Source: Luteimonas terricola (GTDB taxonomy: Bacteria > Pseudomonadota > Gammaproteobacteria > Xanthomonadales > Xanthomonadaceae). Taken from it: 64,000 nt of DNA. Below the pieces are notes generated by a model. It was not told where the DNA came from. It ran no database searches and saw only the letters and a program-made list of their open reading frames with translations. The DNA is taken from NCBI RefSeq assembly GCF_004352845.1, contig NZ_SJRX01000007.1, positions 62,001 through 126,000 of the forward strand. Direction: 5' to 3'. This document shows, one piece after another, positions 17,484 to 26,142 of the stretch. Both the position numbers and the translations under genes were made by a program. The number at the start of each line of letters is the position of its first letter. Within the stretch, counting starts at the first letter, position 1.

Positions 17484-18413
17484 ATGGCCACGACCCTGAT
17501 CGAAGCCCGCCTGCCCGGCCTCGAACTGCTCCACCGCGGCAAGGTCCGCGACGTGTACGCGCTCCCTGCCGGCTCCGGCCCGGACGCGTTCGGGCCGCTG
17601 CTGCTGATGGTCGCCACCGACCGGCTCAGCGCGTTCGACGTGGTGCTGCCCGACCCGATCCCGGGCAAGGGCGAGATGCTGTGCCAGGTGTCGAACTTCT
17701 GGTTCGAACGTACCGAACACCTGATGCGCAACCACCTCACCGGCATCGACGTGGCCTCGGTGCTGCCGGCCGGCGTCGATCCCGCGCCCTACCGCCTGCG
17801 TTCGGTCGTCACCCGCCGGCTGAAGCCGGTGCCGGTCGAGGCGATCGCCCGCGGGTATCTCATCGGCAGCGGCTGGAAGGACTACCAGCGCACCGGGCGC
17901 GTCAGCGGCATCGCCCTGCCCGACGGCCTGCAGCAGGCCGAACAGCTGCCGCAGCCGATCTTCACGCCGTCCACCAAGGCCGCCGCCGGCGACCACGACG
18001 AGAACATCGACTTCGACACCATGGTGCGCACCATCGGCGCCGAGCTGGCCGAGCAGGTGCGCGACGCCACCCTGCGCCTGTATGCCTTCGCCGCCGAGTA
18101 CGCGGCGGAGCGCGGCATCATCCTCGCCGACACCAAGTTCGAGTTCGGCACCGACGCCGACGGCCGCCTGTACGTGATGGACGAGATGCTGACGCCGGAC
18201 TCGTCGCGCTACTGGCCGGCCGATGCCTACGACGTGGGCACCAGCCCGCCGAGCTACGACAAGCAGTTCGTGCGCGATTACCTGGAGACGCTGGACTGGG
18301 ACAAGACCGCGCCCGGTCCGCGCCTGCCCGCGGAAGTGATCGAGCGGACGCGTGCCAAATATGCCGACGCACTGCAGCGGCTCGCGGGGATCGACATCGA
18401 CGCGGCAGGCTGA
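17484..18413 (+). CDS. purC: SAICAR synthase (phosphoribosylaminoimidazole-succinocarboxamide synthase)
   Basis: Purine synthesis: joins CAIR with aspartate using ATP. 309 residues, the longer yeast-like form common in xanthomonads. Motifs visible: [54 protein letters not shown] and [13 protein letters not shown]. It is divergent from the J-domain gene and converges with glnE. Confidence 0.95.
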   Translation: MATTLIEARLPGLELLHRGKVRDVYALPAGSGPDAFGPLLLMVATDRLSAFDVVLPDPIPGKGEMLCQVSNFWFERTEHLMRNHLTGIDVASVLPAGVDPAPYRLRSVVTRRLKPVPVEAIARGYLIGSGWKDYQRTGRVSGIALPDGLQQAEQLPQPIFTPSTKAAAGDHDENIDFDTMVRTIGAELAEQVRDATLRLYAFAAEYAAERGIILADTKFEFGTDADGRLYVMDEMLTPDSSRYWPADAYDVGTSPPSYDKQFVRDYLETLDWDKTAPGPRLPAEVIERTRAKYADALQRLAGIDIDAAG

Positions 18414-18433
18414 GCCCGACACCCGCCCTGCTC

Positions 18434-21232
18434 CTACGGGAGATGCGGAGGGGCGAGGCCGGCTGCGTGCAGCACGGCGGTGATGGCGGCGCGCGCGGCA
18501 TCCAGCGCTTCGCTGTGCGGCACGATGCGGGCGCGCCGGTCGAGCGTCTGCGCCAGGCCTTGGGCCACGAGTTGCGCATGTGCGTCCGTCACCGCCGCGG
18601 CGGTGGCAGCGTCAAACAGGCCCGCATCGCGACAGGCGCCGATCAGCGCCGGCGTCGAGCGCGGGCCCAGCAGCTCCGGATGTGACGCCGCCCCGCCCAG
18701 CACCAGCGCCTGCAGCAGGAACTCCAGGTCCACCAGGCCGCCTTCGCCCTGCTTGAGGTCGAACAGGCCGTCGCGGCCGCGGTCGAGCTCGCCGCGCATG
18801 CGCGCGCGCATTCCCGAGACGTCCGCGGCCAGCGTGGCCGGATCACGCGTCCGCCCCAAGGCCGCCTCGCGCACGCGCTCGAACGCGAGCTGCAGCGTCT
18901 CGTCGCCGGCCACGCAGCGCGCGCGCACCAGCGCCTGGTGCTCCCAGGTCCAGGCGCGCTCGCGCTGGTAGCCGTCGTAGGCCGCCAGCGACGAGACCAG
19001 CAGCCCGCTGCCGCCGTCGGGGCGCAGCCGCACGTCGACCTCGTACAGCTGGCCGGCGCCGGTGGGGGTGCCGAGCAGGAGCACGATCTTCTGCGCCAGG
19101 CGCGCGAACCAGCGCTGCGCTTCCAGCGGGCGCCGGCCATCGGACTGCGCGTCGGCGGGCGCGTCGTAGAGGAACACGAGGTCGAGGTCGGAACCGACGC
19201 CAAGTTCCTCGCCGCCGAGGCTGCCGTAGCCGATGGCGGCGAAGGGTGCGTCGGGCACCGTCCCATGCGCGACGCGCATCTCGCGCTGCGCCAGCTCCAG
19301 CACGGCGGCCACCACGCCGTCGGCCAGCCATGCGAGTTGGCGGACGCTTTCGACCGCGGGCATGCGCCCGTCGAGCGTCGCCAGGGCGATGCGGAAACTC
19401 AGCGCCTGGCGGGTTTCGTTGAGCGTGAACAGCGCCGCCTCGAGGTCGTCGCGCCGCAACGCCGCGGCGCAGGCGGCGTCGATCTGCTCGCGCCCCGGCA
19501 TCGGCCCTTCAACGCGCGCATCGAGCAGTTCATCGAGCAGCAGCGGGTGCGCGGCCACGCGCTCGGCGAGGAAGGCGCTGCGCGTGACCAGGTCGGTCAG
19601 CCGCGCCAGCGCCGCGGGCTGCTCGTCGAGCAGTGCCAGGTAGCTGGCGCGGCGCAGGATGTTGTGCAGCAGCGCCAGCAGCCTGCGCATCGCCTGCAGC
19701 GGGCGGTCGGCCGGCGCGCTTGCCTGCAGCATCACCGGCATCACCCGGTCCAGGCGCGCGCGCACGGCGTCGGAGAGCTCGCGCACGCTGGGCGAGCGCG
19801 CGAAGTCGCGCAGCGCGGCATCGACCTCGCCGGGATCGCCGAAGCCGGCGGCGGCCAGCACGCGGGCATCACCGCCTTCGGGCAGGGCGCGCCAATAACC
19901 CGCGAGGTCACCGCTGACCGCAGCGCGCGATTCGTCGCGGTGCGACAGCAGGGCGTCGAACTCCGCGGCCACGAGCGTGCGCCGCCGGGTGATGTCTGCC
20001 ACCAGCGCGGCCCAGTCGGGACGGGCCAGGCCGTCGGCGATGCGCAGCCGGTCCACCGGGTCGTCGGGCAGGACATGGGTCTGCGCATCGCGCAGCATCT
20101 GCAGGCGGTTCTCCACCCGGCGCAGGAACAGGTAGGCCTCGGCGAGATCGCGCGCCGCTTCCGCTTCGACCTGCCGCGCCGCGCGCAGGGCATCGAGCAT
20201 CGGCAGCAGCCGGCGGCCGCGCAGCGCGGCTTCACGGCCGCCGCGGATCAGCTGCAGCACCTGCACCAGGAATTCGATCTCGCGGATGCCGCCCGAGCCG
20301 CGCTTGACGTCGTCGGCCAGGTCCTTGCGCGCGACCTCGGCCTCGATCGCCGACTTCATCTCGCGCAGGCCGGCCAGCGCGCCGTAGTCGAAGTAGCGGC
20401 GGTAGATGAAGGGGCGCAGCGCCACCAGGAAGCGTTCGCCGGCGTCGAGGTCGCCGGCCACCGGCCGCGCCTTCTGCCAGGCATAGCGCTCCCAGTCGCG
20501 GCCCTCGCGCTGGAAGTACTGCTCCATCGCCGCGAAGCTGAGCGCGACGCGCCCGGCGTTGCCGAACGGCCGCAGGCGCAGGTCGACGCGGTGGCAGAAG
20601 CCGTCGACGGTGGGTTCGTCGAGCAGTTTCGCCAGCGCGCGGCCCAGGCGGGCAAAGTACTCGTCTGCGGCCAGCGGCCGGGGGCCGTCGCTTTCGCCGG
20701 TCTCGGCATAGGCATAGACCAGGTCGACGTCGGAGCTGAAGTTGAGTTCGCCGCCGCCGAGCTTGCCGAGCGCGAACACCACCAGGCGGACGGGGGCACC
20801 GTCGCGATCGCGGACCACGCCGTGGCGCGCGGCAAACTGGCCTTCCAGCGCATCCAGGCCCAGGCGCAGGCACTCTTCGGCAAGACGGGTGCTGCCTGAA
20901 AGCGTGTCGCCGACATCGTCCAGCCCGTTCACATCGCGCCAGACCAGGCCCGCGGACACGGCCGTGCGCCAGGCACGAAGTTGCGCAGGCCAGGCATCCG
21001 GGGTCGCGGGATCGAGCCGCGGCGGCGGCATCGGGAGCGAGGGGTCGTCGATCAGCGCCTCCAGCACGTGCGGCTGGCGCGTGAAGACCTCCAGTGCGAA
21101 GTCACTGGCCACCGCGACCCGGCGCAAGGGCTCGCCGCCGCGCTCGGCCAGGCCATCCGGCAGGCGCGCCAGGAGGCGCTCGACGTGGGCGTGAAGGGCG
21201 GCGCGGGCGTCAGTGCCGGGGGCTGGATCCAT
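18434..21232 (-). CDS. glnE: glutamine synthetase adenylyltransferase/deadenylylase
   Basis: Bifunctional regulator that adenylylates and de-adenylylates glutamine synthetase under PII control. 932 residues, near the usual length. Two nucleotidyltransferase domains are visible: an N-terminal one with [16 protein letters not shown] (deadenylylase) and a C-terminal one with [19 protein letters not shown] (adenylyltransferase). Each is followed by a helical region. The start at 21232 ([10 protein letters not shown]) is chosen because upstream codons run into the palindromic repeat region; 21250 is an alternative. Confidence 0.94.
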   Translation of the reverse strand: MDPAPGTDARAALHAHVERLLARLPDGLAERGGEPLRRVAVASDFALEVFTRQPHVLEALIDDPSLPMPPPRLDPATPDAWPAQLRAWRTAVSAGLVWRDVNGLDDVGDTLSGSTRLAEECLRLGLDALEGQFAARHGVVRDRDGAPVRLVVFALGKLGGGELNFSSDVDLVYAYAETGESDGPRPLAADEYFARLGRALAKLLDEPTVDGFCHRVDLRLRPFGNAGRVALSFAAMEQYFQREGRDWERYAWQKARPVAGDLDAGERFLVALRPFIYRRYFDYGALAGLREMKSAIEAEVARKDLADDVKRGSGGIREIEFLVQVLQLIRGGREAALRGRRLLPMLDALRAARQVEAEAARDLAEAYLFLRRVENRLQMLRDAQTHVLPDDPVDRLRIADGLARPDWAALVADITRRRTLVAAEFDALLSHRDESRAAVSGDLAGYWRALPEGGDARVLAAAGFGDPGEVDAALRDFARSPSVRELSDAVRARLDRVMPVMLQASAPADRPLQAMRRLLALLHNILRRASYLALLDEQPAALARLTDLVTRSAFLAERVAAHPLLLDELLDARVEGPMPGREQIDAACAAALRRDDLEAALFTLNETRQALSFRIALATLDGRMPAVESVRQLAWLADGVVAAVLELAQREMRVAHGTVPDAPFAAIGYGSLGGEELGVGSDLDLVFLYDAPADAQSDGRRPLEAQRWFARLAQKIVLLLGTPTGAGQLYEVDVRLRPDGGSGLLVSSLAAYDGYQRERAWTWEHQALVRARCVAGDETLQLAFERVREAALGRTRDPATLAADVSGMRARMRGELDRGRDGLFDLKQGEGGLVDLEFLLQALVLGGAASHPELLGPRSTPALIGACRDAGLFDAATAAAVTDAHAQLVAQGLAQTLDRRARIVPHSEALDAARAAITAVLHAAGLAPPHLP

Positions 21233-21276
21233 GCATGGATTGTGTGGCATCTGCCCCGGGGCGGCGACCTGGAGGG

Positions 21277-21383
21277 CCCCGCCGCGGCCGGGTGGCCTTC
21301 GCGGCTCTTGTCCCCCGGCATCCGCCTGGCGGCGGATGCCTCCTCCTTTACTTCCCCGCGAAGGCCTCCCGGCCACGGCGGGG
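21277..21383 (+). repeat. nested palindromic element C (family 2)
   Basis: Arms of 28 bases (21277-21304 and 21356-21383) are inverted copies with two mismatches. Inside is a conserved block TGTCCCCCGGC, then a perfect 8-bp hairpin (21319-21326 with 21331-21338), then GCCTCCTCC and a CTTTACTTC end. Element D has the same internal blocks in reverse orientation but different outer arms and a different inner hairpin. It lies in the 498-base non-coding interval between glnE and the flavoprotein gene. Confidence 0.75.
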
Positions 21384-21447
21384 CTCGGCGTTGCTGCAGG
21401 TGCGCGGGGATACCGGCTTTGCTCGTGTGGGCACCGCGTACTGCTGC

Positions 21448-21549
21448 GCGCCGGGTGCCAAGGCCCTTGAGAGCGAAGTCAAGGAGGAGGCGATGGCCGC
21501 AGGCCAGCGCCGGGGGACATGAGCACTCAAGGGCCTTGGCACCCGGCGC
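21448..21549 (-). repeat. nested palindromic element D (family 2)
   Basis: A perfect 24-bp inverted repeat (21448-21471 with 21526-21549) encloses a 54-base loop with the family-2 blocks in inverse orientation and a 5-bp inner hairpin (TGGCC/GGCCA, 21494-21506). On the plus strand the loop reads AAGGAGG, a 5-base spacer, then ATG and nine codons to TGA (21493-21522), encoding MAAGQRRGT. Element C has the ribosome-binding-like block but no ATG, so the mini-frame may be accidental. Confidence 0.75.
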
Positions 21550-21597
21550 CCGAGAGTATCAATGGCGCGCCCTTCCCTCGAATTGGAAACTGGAACC

Positions 21598-21631
21598 AAA
21601 AAAAGCCCGAAACGGCGGACCGTTTCGGGCT
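21598..21631 (-). terminator. strong intrinsic terminator of the DUF808-murG-flavoprotein operon
   Basis: A perfect 12-bp stem (21604-21615 with 21620-21631, loop CGGA) is followed on the minus strand by seven T residues. It lies 100 bases beyond the stop of the flavoprotein gene. The plus strand has a short TTTG after the stem, so it may act weakly in that direction too. Confidence 0.85.
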
Positions 21632-21730
21632 TTGCTCCCTCCCCCACGTCGGGTGCGCAGTGATCGTGAAGGAAACGTTATGCAAGTTGCACGCTGCAGC
21701 GCAAAACGAAACCGGCCAGTACAGGAACTG

Positions 21731-23347
21731 TCAAGCGGTCCTGGCCGGCCTTCGACCAAAGTCGCGGAGCATTTCACGCGCGGCGTTCCGGCCCGGCAAA
21801 CCGGTCACGCCGCCGCCCGGATGCGTGCCGGAACCGCAGAGGTAAAGCGCCTTCAGCGCGCCGCGGTAATTTCCCTGCCCCAGCAGCGGCCGGGCCGAGA
21901 ACAGCTGGTCGAGCCCCAGCGCGCCGTGGAAGATGTCGCCGCCGACCAGGCCGAAGCGGCGCTCCAGGTCCAGCGGCGTCAGCGCCTCGTAGCCGAGCAC
22001 GCTGGCGCGGAAATTGGGCGCGACCGCGTCGACGGTATCGATCATCAGGCGCGCGACGGTGTCGCGGTGCGCATCCCAGCCGCCGTCGACCTCCGGGTGC
22101 ACGTGCTGGCAGAACAGGCTGGCGACGTGCTGCCCGGGCGGCGCCAGGGTGTCGTCAAGCGTCGAAGAAACGACCAGCTCGACGATCGGCGCGCGCGACC
22201 AGCCGGCGTTGTGCTCCTTCGACCTGGCATCGAAGTACGCCTGTTCGAAATAGCGCAGCGAGTGCCCGACCAGGATGCCGCTCTGGTGGTGCGGCTGCAG
22301 CTGCGTACCCGGCGCGGCAGTGAAGTCCGGCAGCTCCGACAGCGCCACGTTCATGCGGAAGGTGCCGGAGCCGCAGCGGTAGCGTTCGATGCGCTGCGCG
22401 GTGTCGTCGTCGAGGTGCTCGCGCGGCACAAGCTTCGTGTACAGCAGCTTGGGATTGAGGTTGCTTGCCACCGCGGCCGCCCGCAGTTCGCGGCCATCGG
22501 CCAGCGCGACGCCGACGGCGCGGCCGCCTTCGACCAGCACCCGTGCGACCTCGACACCGGTTTCGACCACCACGCCGCGCGCCGCGCATTCGGCGGCCAT
22601 CGCCTGCGTGATCGCGCCCATGCCGCCGATGGCGTGCCCCCAGGCGCCCTGCTTGCCGTTGACCTCGCCGAAGACGTGGTGCAGCAGCACGTAGGCCGAG
22701 CCCGGCGTGTAGGGGCTGGCGAAGTTGCCGACCACCGAGTCCCAGCCCAGCGCCGCCTTCAGCGGCTCGGATTCGAACCAGTGGTCGAGCAGTTCGCCCG
22801 CGGACTTGGTGAACAGGTCCAGCAGGTCGCGGCGGCCGCGCATGTCGAGGCGGCGAAGGCGACGCGCCACCGACGCCGACGCCAGCCAGTCGGCGAGCAC
22901 GAAGCCGTCGGACACGTTCGGCGGCGTCAGCTGCATGAGTTCGCGCAGCACCACGACCACGCGCTCGAGCATCGCGAAGTACTCCGGCAGCCGCGCGGCG
23001 TCGCGGGCCGACCACGCCGCCACCTCGGCGGTGCCGTGCTCGCCGCCGAGGCGGAAGGCGCGTCCGTCGGGCAGCGGCAGGAAGTTCGAGAACGGCCGCT
23101 CGACCACGCGCAGGCCATGCTCGGCGAGGCGCAGGTCGGCGATCACCTGCGGGTTGAGCAGGCTCACCGTGTAGCTGGCCACCGAGTTGCGGAAGCCGGG
23201 ATGGAACTCCTCGGTCACCGCCGCTCCGCCGACGATGTGCCGGCGCTCCAGCACCCGCACCTTCAACCCGGCGCCGGCGAGGTAGGCGGCGCAGACCAGG
23301 CCGTTGTGGCCGCCTCCGATGATGATGACGTCGTCGCGCGCGGCCAT
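21731..23347 (-). CDS. FAD-dependent oxidoreductase, PYROXD2/CrtI-like
   Basis: A 538-residue flavoprotein. The N-terminal FAD-binding Rossmann motif is DVIIIGGGHNGLVCAAYLAGAG followed by VLERR and a GGAAVTEE segment. The C-terminal phytoene-desaturase-type signature includes YLCGSGTHPGGGVTGLPGRNAA. These fit the PYROXD2-like branch of the phytoene dehydrogenase superfamily, whose substrate is generally unknown. No other carotenoid gene is near, so a pigment role is not supported. It starts 4 bases after the MurG-like gene and ends the operon. Confidence 0.85.
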   Translation of the reverse strand: MAARDDVIIIGGGHNGLVCAAYLAGAGLKVRVLERRHIVGGAAVTEEFHPGFRNSVASYTVSLLNPQVIADLRLAEHGLRVVERPFSNFLPLPDGRAFRLGGEHGTAEVAAWSARDAARLPEYFAMLERVVVVLRELMQLTPPNVSDGFVLADWLASASVARRLRRLDMRGRRDLLDLFTKSAGELLDHWFESEPLKAALGWDSVVGNFASPYTPGSAYVLLHHVFGEVNGKQGAWGHAIGGMGAITQAMAAECAARGVVVETGVEVARVLVEGGRAVGVALADGRELRAAAVASNLNPKLLYTKLVPREHLDDDTAQRIERYRCGSGTFRMNVALSELPDFTAAPGTQLQPHHQSGILVGHSLRYFEQAYFDARSKEHNAGWSRAPIVELVVSSTLDDTLAPPGQHVASLFCQHVHPEVDGGWDAHRDTVARLMIDTVDAVAPNFRASVLGYEALTPLDLERRFGLVGGDIFHGALGLDQLFSARPLLGQGNYRGALKALYLCGSGTHPGGGVTGLPGRNAAREMLRDFGRRPARTA

Positions 23348-23351
23348 GGCG

Positions 23352-24503
23352 TCAGCCCCGGGTGCCCGTGCCCGTGCCCGCGGCGCGCGCCTGCAGCAGC
23401 GCTTCGACCTCGTCGGCCAGGCGTGCGGCTGCGTCCGGGCGTCCAAGCTGCGCGGCCGCGGCCGCGGCACCGACCAGGATCGCCGGATCGGTGAACAGCG
23501 CGTCCAGCCGCGCAGCCAGCGCCGGCGCGGTGAAGCCTTCGTCGTCCTCGGCCATGCACCAGCCCGCGCCCAGGCGTTCCAGCGCGTCGGCATTGCCGCG
23601 CTGCTCCTCGCGCGAGCCGCCCTGCGGGATCGGCACGACGATCGCGGGCCGTCCGACCACCAGCAGGTCGGCGATGGTGGTCGCACCCGCACGTGTCACC
23701 ACCAGATGCGCATCGCGCAGCCGCCCGGCCATGTCATCGAAGAACGGCTGCAGGTCGACCGCGATGCCTGCGTCGCGCAGCTGCGCCGCCACCGCATCGG
23801 CATCGTCGCCGCGATACTGCAGCGACACCTGCAGGCGCGAGCGCAGCGCTTCGGGCAGGGCCAGCAGCGCCGGCGGCACCACGCGCCCGAACACCGCCGC
23901 ACCCTGGCTGCCGCCGACCACCAGCAGGCGCAGCGGCGCATCGCCGGCCAGCGGCGGGTACGGCGCCCGCGCAGCCTCCAGGATCGTCGCGCGCACCGGG
24001 TTGCCGGTCTCGACCAGCTTGCCGCGCGCGCCATCGTCCACCCCGCCGATGTCACCGAACGACGTCGCCACCCGGTCCGCGAATCGCAGCAGTTGCCGGT
24101 TGGCCAGGCTCAGCCGCGTGCCCTGCTCATGCAGCAGCAGCGGCAGGCCCAGGCTGCGCCCCGCCATCACCGGCGCGAAGCTCGGGTAGCCGCCGAAGCC
24201 GGCAACCAATGTCACTCCGCGGCGCTTCATGTCCGCGCGCGCGATCGCCGCCGCGCGCATGATCACCGCCGCGGCGGCAAGCTTCCCGCCGATGCCGCCG
24301 GCCAGGCTGCGCGCCGGCAACACCAGGTGCGGCAGGCCGGCGAGCGCCTGTGTGAACTGCGCGCCGCGGCGCTCGGTATAGATGACCACGCCGTGCCCGC
24401 GCGCCTGCAGCTCGCGCGCCAGCGCTTCGGCCGGGAACAGATGGCCGCCCGTGCCGCCAGCGGCGAGGCCCACGGTCTCCAGCGGATACCGCACGGCACT
24501 CAA
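23352..24503 (-). CDS. MurG-like UDP-GlcNAc transferase, outside the dcw cluster
   Basis: GT28 glycosyltransferase of 383 residues. MurG hallmarks are AAGGTGGHLFPAEALA at the N-terminus, GFGGYPSFAPV, LLHEQGTRLSLANR, TGNPVR, VVGGSQGA and a C-terminal TRAGATTIADL segment. True MurG adds GlcNAc to lipid I to make lipid II, and murG normally lies among mur/fts genes, which are absent here. The wording of the motifs resembles alphaproteobacterial MurG. A TTG start at 24503 has GGAGG 7 bases upstream and overlaps the DUF808 stop (TTGA); GTG at 24494 is an alternative. Confidence 0.83.
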   Translation of the reverse strand: MSAVRYPLETVGLAAGGTGGHLFPAEALARELQARGHGVVIYTERRGAQFTQALAGLPHLVLPARSLAGGIGGKLAAAAVIMRAAAIARADMKRRGVTLVAGFGGYPSFAPVMAGRSLGLPLLLHEQGTRLSLANRQLLRFADRVATSFGDIGGVDDGARGKLVETGNPVRATILEAARAPYPPLAGDAPLRLLVVGGSQGAAVFGRVVPPALLALPEALRSRLQVSLQYRGDDADAVAAQLRDAGIAVDLQPFFDDMAGRLRDAHLVVTRAGATTIADLLVVGRPAIVVPIPQGGSREEQRGNADALERLGAGWCMAEDDEGFTAPALAARLDALFTDPAILVGAAAAAAQLGRPDAAARLADEVEALLQARAAGTGTGTRG

Positions 24504-25417
24504 TGCACCGCCTCCGTGCTGTCGCCTCCGCGAAGCCGCCCGGCCAGCGACACCGCCACGAACACCAGCCCGCCCACGACCAGGCCCACGACCAGTCCGG
24601 CCAGCATGTCCGCAACGAAGCCCGGCAGCCCCCAGCCCTGCATCACCTCGAGCAGGTGGTGCAGCACGCCGATGTTGTGCACGAAGATGCCGCCGCCGAC
24701 CAGGAACATCGCGACGGTGCCCACGATCGACAGGCCCTTCATCATCCACGGCGTGACGTAGACCAGCCCGCGTCCCAGCGCCGGCACCAGCTTGCCGCGC
24801 AGCCTGGACATCCACAGCCCGACGTCGTCCATCTTCACGATGCCGGCGACCAGGCCGTACACGAGGAACGTGACCGCGAGCGCGATCGCCACCAGGGCCG
24901 CGACCTGGGTGAGCATCGGCCTGTCAGCCACCACCGGCAGCGACAGCACGATGATCTCGGCCGAAAGGATGAAGTCGGTGCGTACCGCGCCCTTCACCTT
25001 TTTCTTCTCCATGTCCTCCGGCGTGTCGCCGGATGCGAGCACGGCCGCGGCCCGCGCCTCCGGATCCTCCTTCGGGCCATGCGGAAGCAGCCGGTGCAGG
25101 ACCTTCTCGAAGCCCTCGTAGCAGAGGTAGGCGCCGCCGATCATCATCAGCGGCACCACCAGCACCGGCACGAAGATGCTGATCAGCAGCGCCGCCGGCA
25201 CCAGGATCGCCTTGTTGACCAGCGAACCCTTGAACACGCTCCAGACCACCGGAAGCTCGCGGTGGGCGCGTACGCCCGCCACCTGCTGTGCGTTCAGCGC
25301 GAGGTCGTCGCCGAGCACGCCGGCGGTCCTCTTGGCCGCGGCCTTGGTGAGCACGGCGACGTCGTCGAGGAGGGTCGCGATGTCGTCGAGCAGGGTGAGC
25401 AGGGAGGCGCCGGCCAT
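24500..25417 (-). CDS. DUF808 (YedI-like) inner membrane protein
   Basis: A 305-residue multi-pass protein. The conserved DUF808 start is SLLTLLDDIATLLDDVAVLTKAA, followed by KRTAGVLGDDLALNA, IGGAYLCYEGFEK, and a VRTDFILSAEI segment. The C-terminal half holds four or five more helices. The biochemical role of this family is not established. It is the first gene of the operon with the MurG-like and flavoprotein genes and is divergent from the ECF sigma gene. Confidence 0.88.
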   Translation of the reverse strand: MAGASLLTLLDDIATLLDDVAVLTKAAAKRTAGVLGDDLALNAQQVAGVRAHRELPVVWSVFKGSLVNKAILVPAALLISIFVPVLVVPLMMIGGAYLCYEGFEKVLHRLLPHGPKEDPEARAAAVLASGDTPEDMEKKKVKGAVRTDFILSAEIIVLSLPVVADRPMLTQVAALVAIALAVTFLVYGLVAGIVKMDDVGLWMSRLRGKLVPALGRGLVYVTPWMMKGLSIVGTVAMFLVGGGIFVHNIGVLHHLLEVMQGWGLPGFVADMLAGLVVGLVVGGLVFVAVSLAGRLRGGDSTEAVH

Positions 25418-25569
25418 GGGAATCCGTCAAATCCGGGGAGACGCGGATTGTCGCACCGCCCGGCACGGAGCCACATGACGGCCTGGCGACCGGCGGGCCA
25501 ATCCCGATTGCGGCTGCCCCGACGCACTGCTACCTTCGCCGCCTCACACGCCTCCGGGAGGGGAGCCGC

Positions 25570-26142
25570 GTGTCGGATACGGAAATCACACAGTTGCTGG
25601 TCCGCGCAAGGAACGGCGAACCCGAACGTCTTGGCGAGGTGTTCCAGGCCCTGTACCCGGAACTCATGCGCATGGCGCGCTCGCGGCTGCGCGGCCGCGA
25701 CGCGACCATGACTCCGACCGTGCTGGTGCACGAACTGTTCCTGCGCGTCACTTCGTCGGACAGCCTGAACCTGGTCGACCGCCGCCACTTCTTCGCGGCA
25801 TCGGCGCAGGCCCTGCGCTGGATCATGGTCGAACAGGCGCGCAAGCATCTGTCGCAGAAGCGCGGCGGTGGCGCCGTCCACGTCGAACTCGACGAAGAGC
25901 TTTCGCCGGCCGCCCCCGGCGGCGCCGCGGATACCGGCGTGCTGGCCCTGCACGAAGGCCTGGATGCGCTGGAGCAGATCAGCCCGCAGCGCCGCCAGGT
26001 GGTCGAGCTGCGCTATTTCGCCGGCCTCGAGTTCAAGGAGGTCGCCGAGCTGCTCGACATCTCCGAGCGCACCGCGCAGCGTGAGTGGGAGCGCGCGCGT
26101 GCATTCCTGCTGGCCATGCTGGAAGAAGGCAATGGCGACTGA
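25570..26142 (+). CDS. ECF-family sigma factor (EcfK/ECF43-like)
   Basis: A 190-residue RNA polymerase sigma factor of the group with short Ser/Thr-kinase-linked members. Region 2 holds VFQALYPELMRMARSRLRG and the conserved TVLVHELFLRV. Region 4 holds ISPQRRQVVELRYFAGLEF, then a helix-turn-helix with EVAELLDISERTAQRE. No anti-sigma gene is present; the next gene is a transmembrane kinase overlapping by 11 bases. In X. citri a similar pair (EcfK-PknS) drives type VI secretion after contact with amoebae, by sigma phosphorylation. The GTG start follows GGGAGGGGAG. Confidence 0.9.
   Translation: MSDTEITQLLVRARNGEPERLGEVFQALYPELMRMARSRLRGRDATMTPTVLVHELFLRVTSSDSLNLVDRRHFFAASAQALRWIMVEQARKHLSQKRGGGAVHVELDEELSPAAPGGAADTGVLALHEGLDALEQISPQRRQVVELRYFAGLEFKEVAELLDISERTAQREWERARAFLLAMLEEGNGD

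Noticed and set aside
21731..23347. Carotenoid (crt) gene cluster
   Set aside because: Only one phytoene-desaturase-like flavoprotein is present, without crtB, crtE or other pigment genes, and its best fit is the PYROXD2-like branch.
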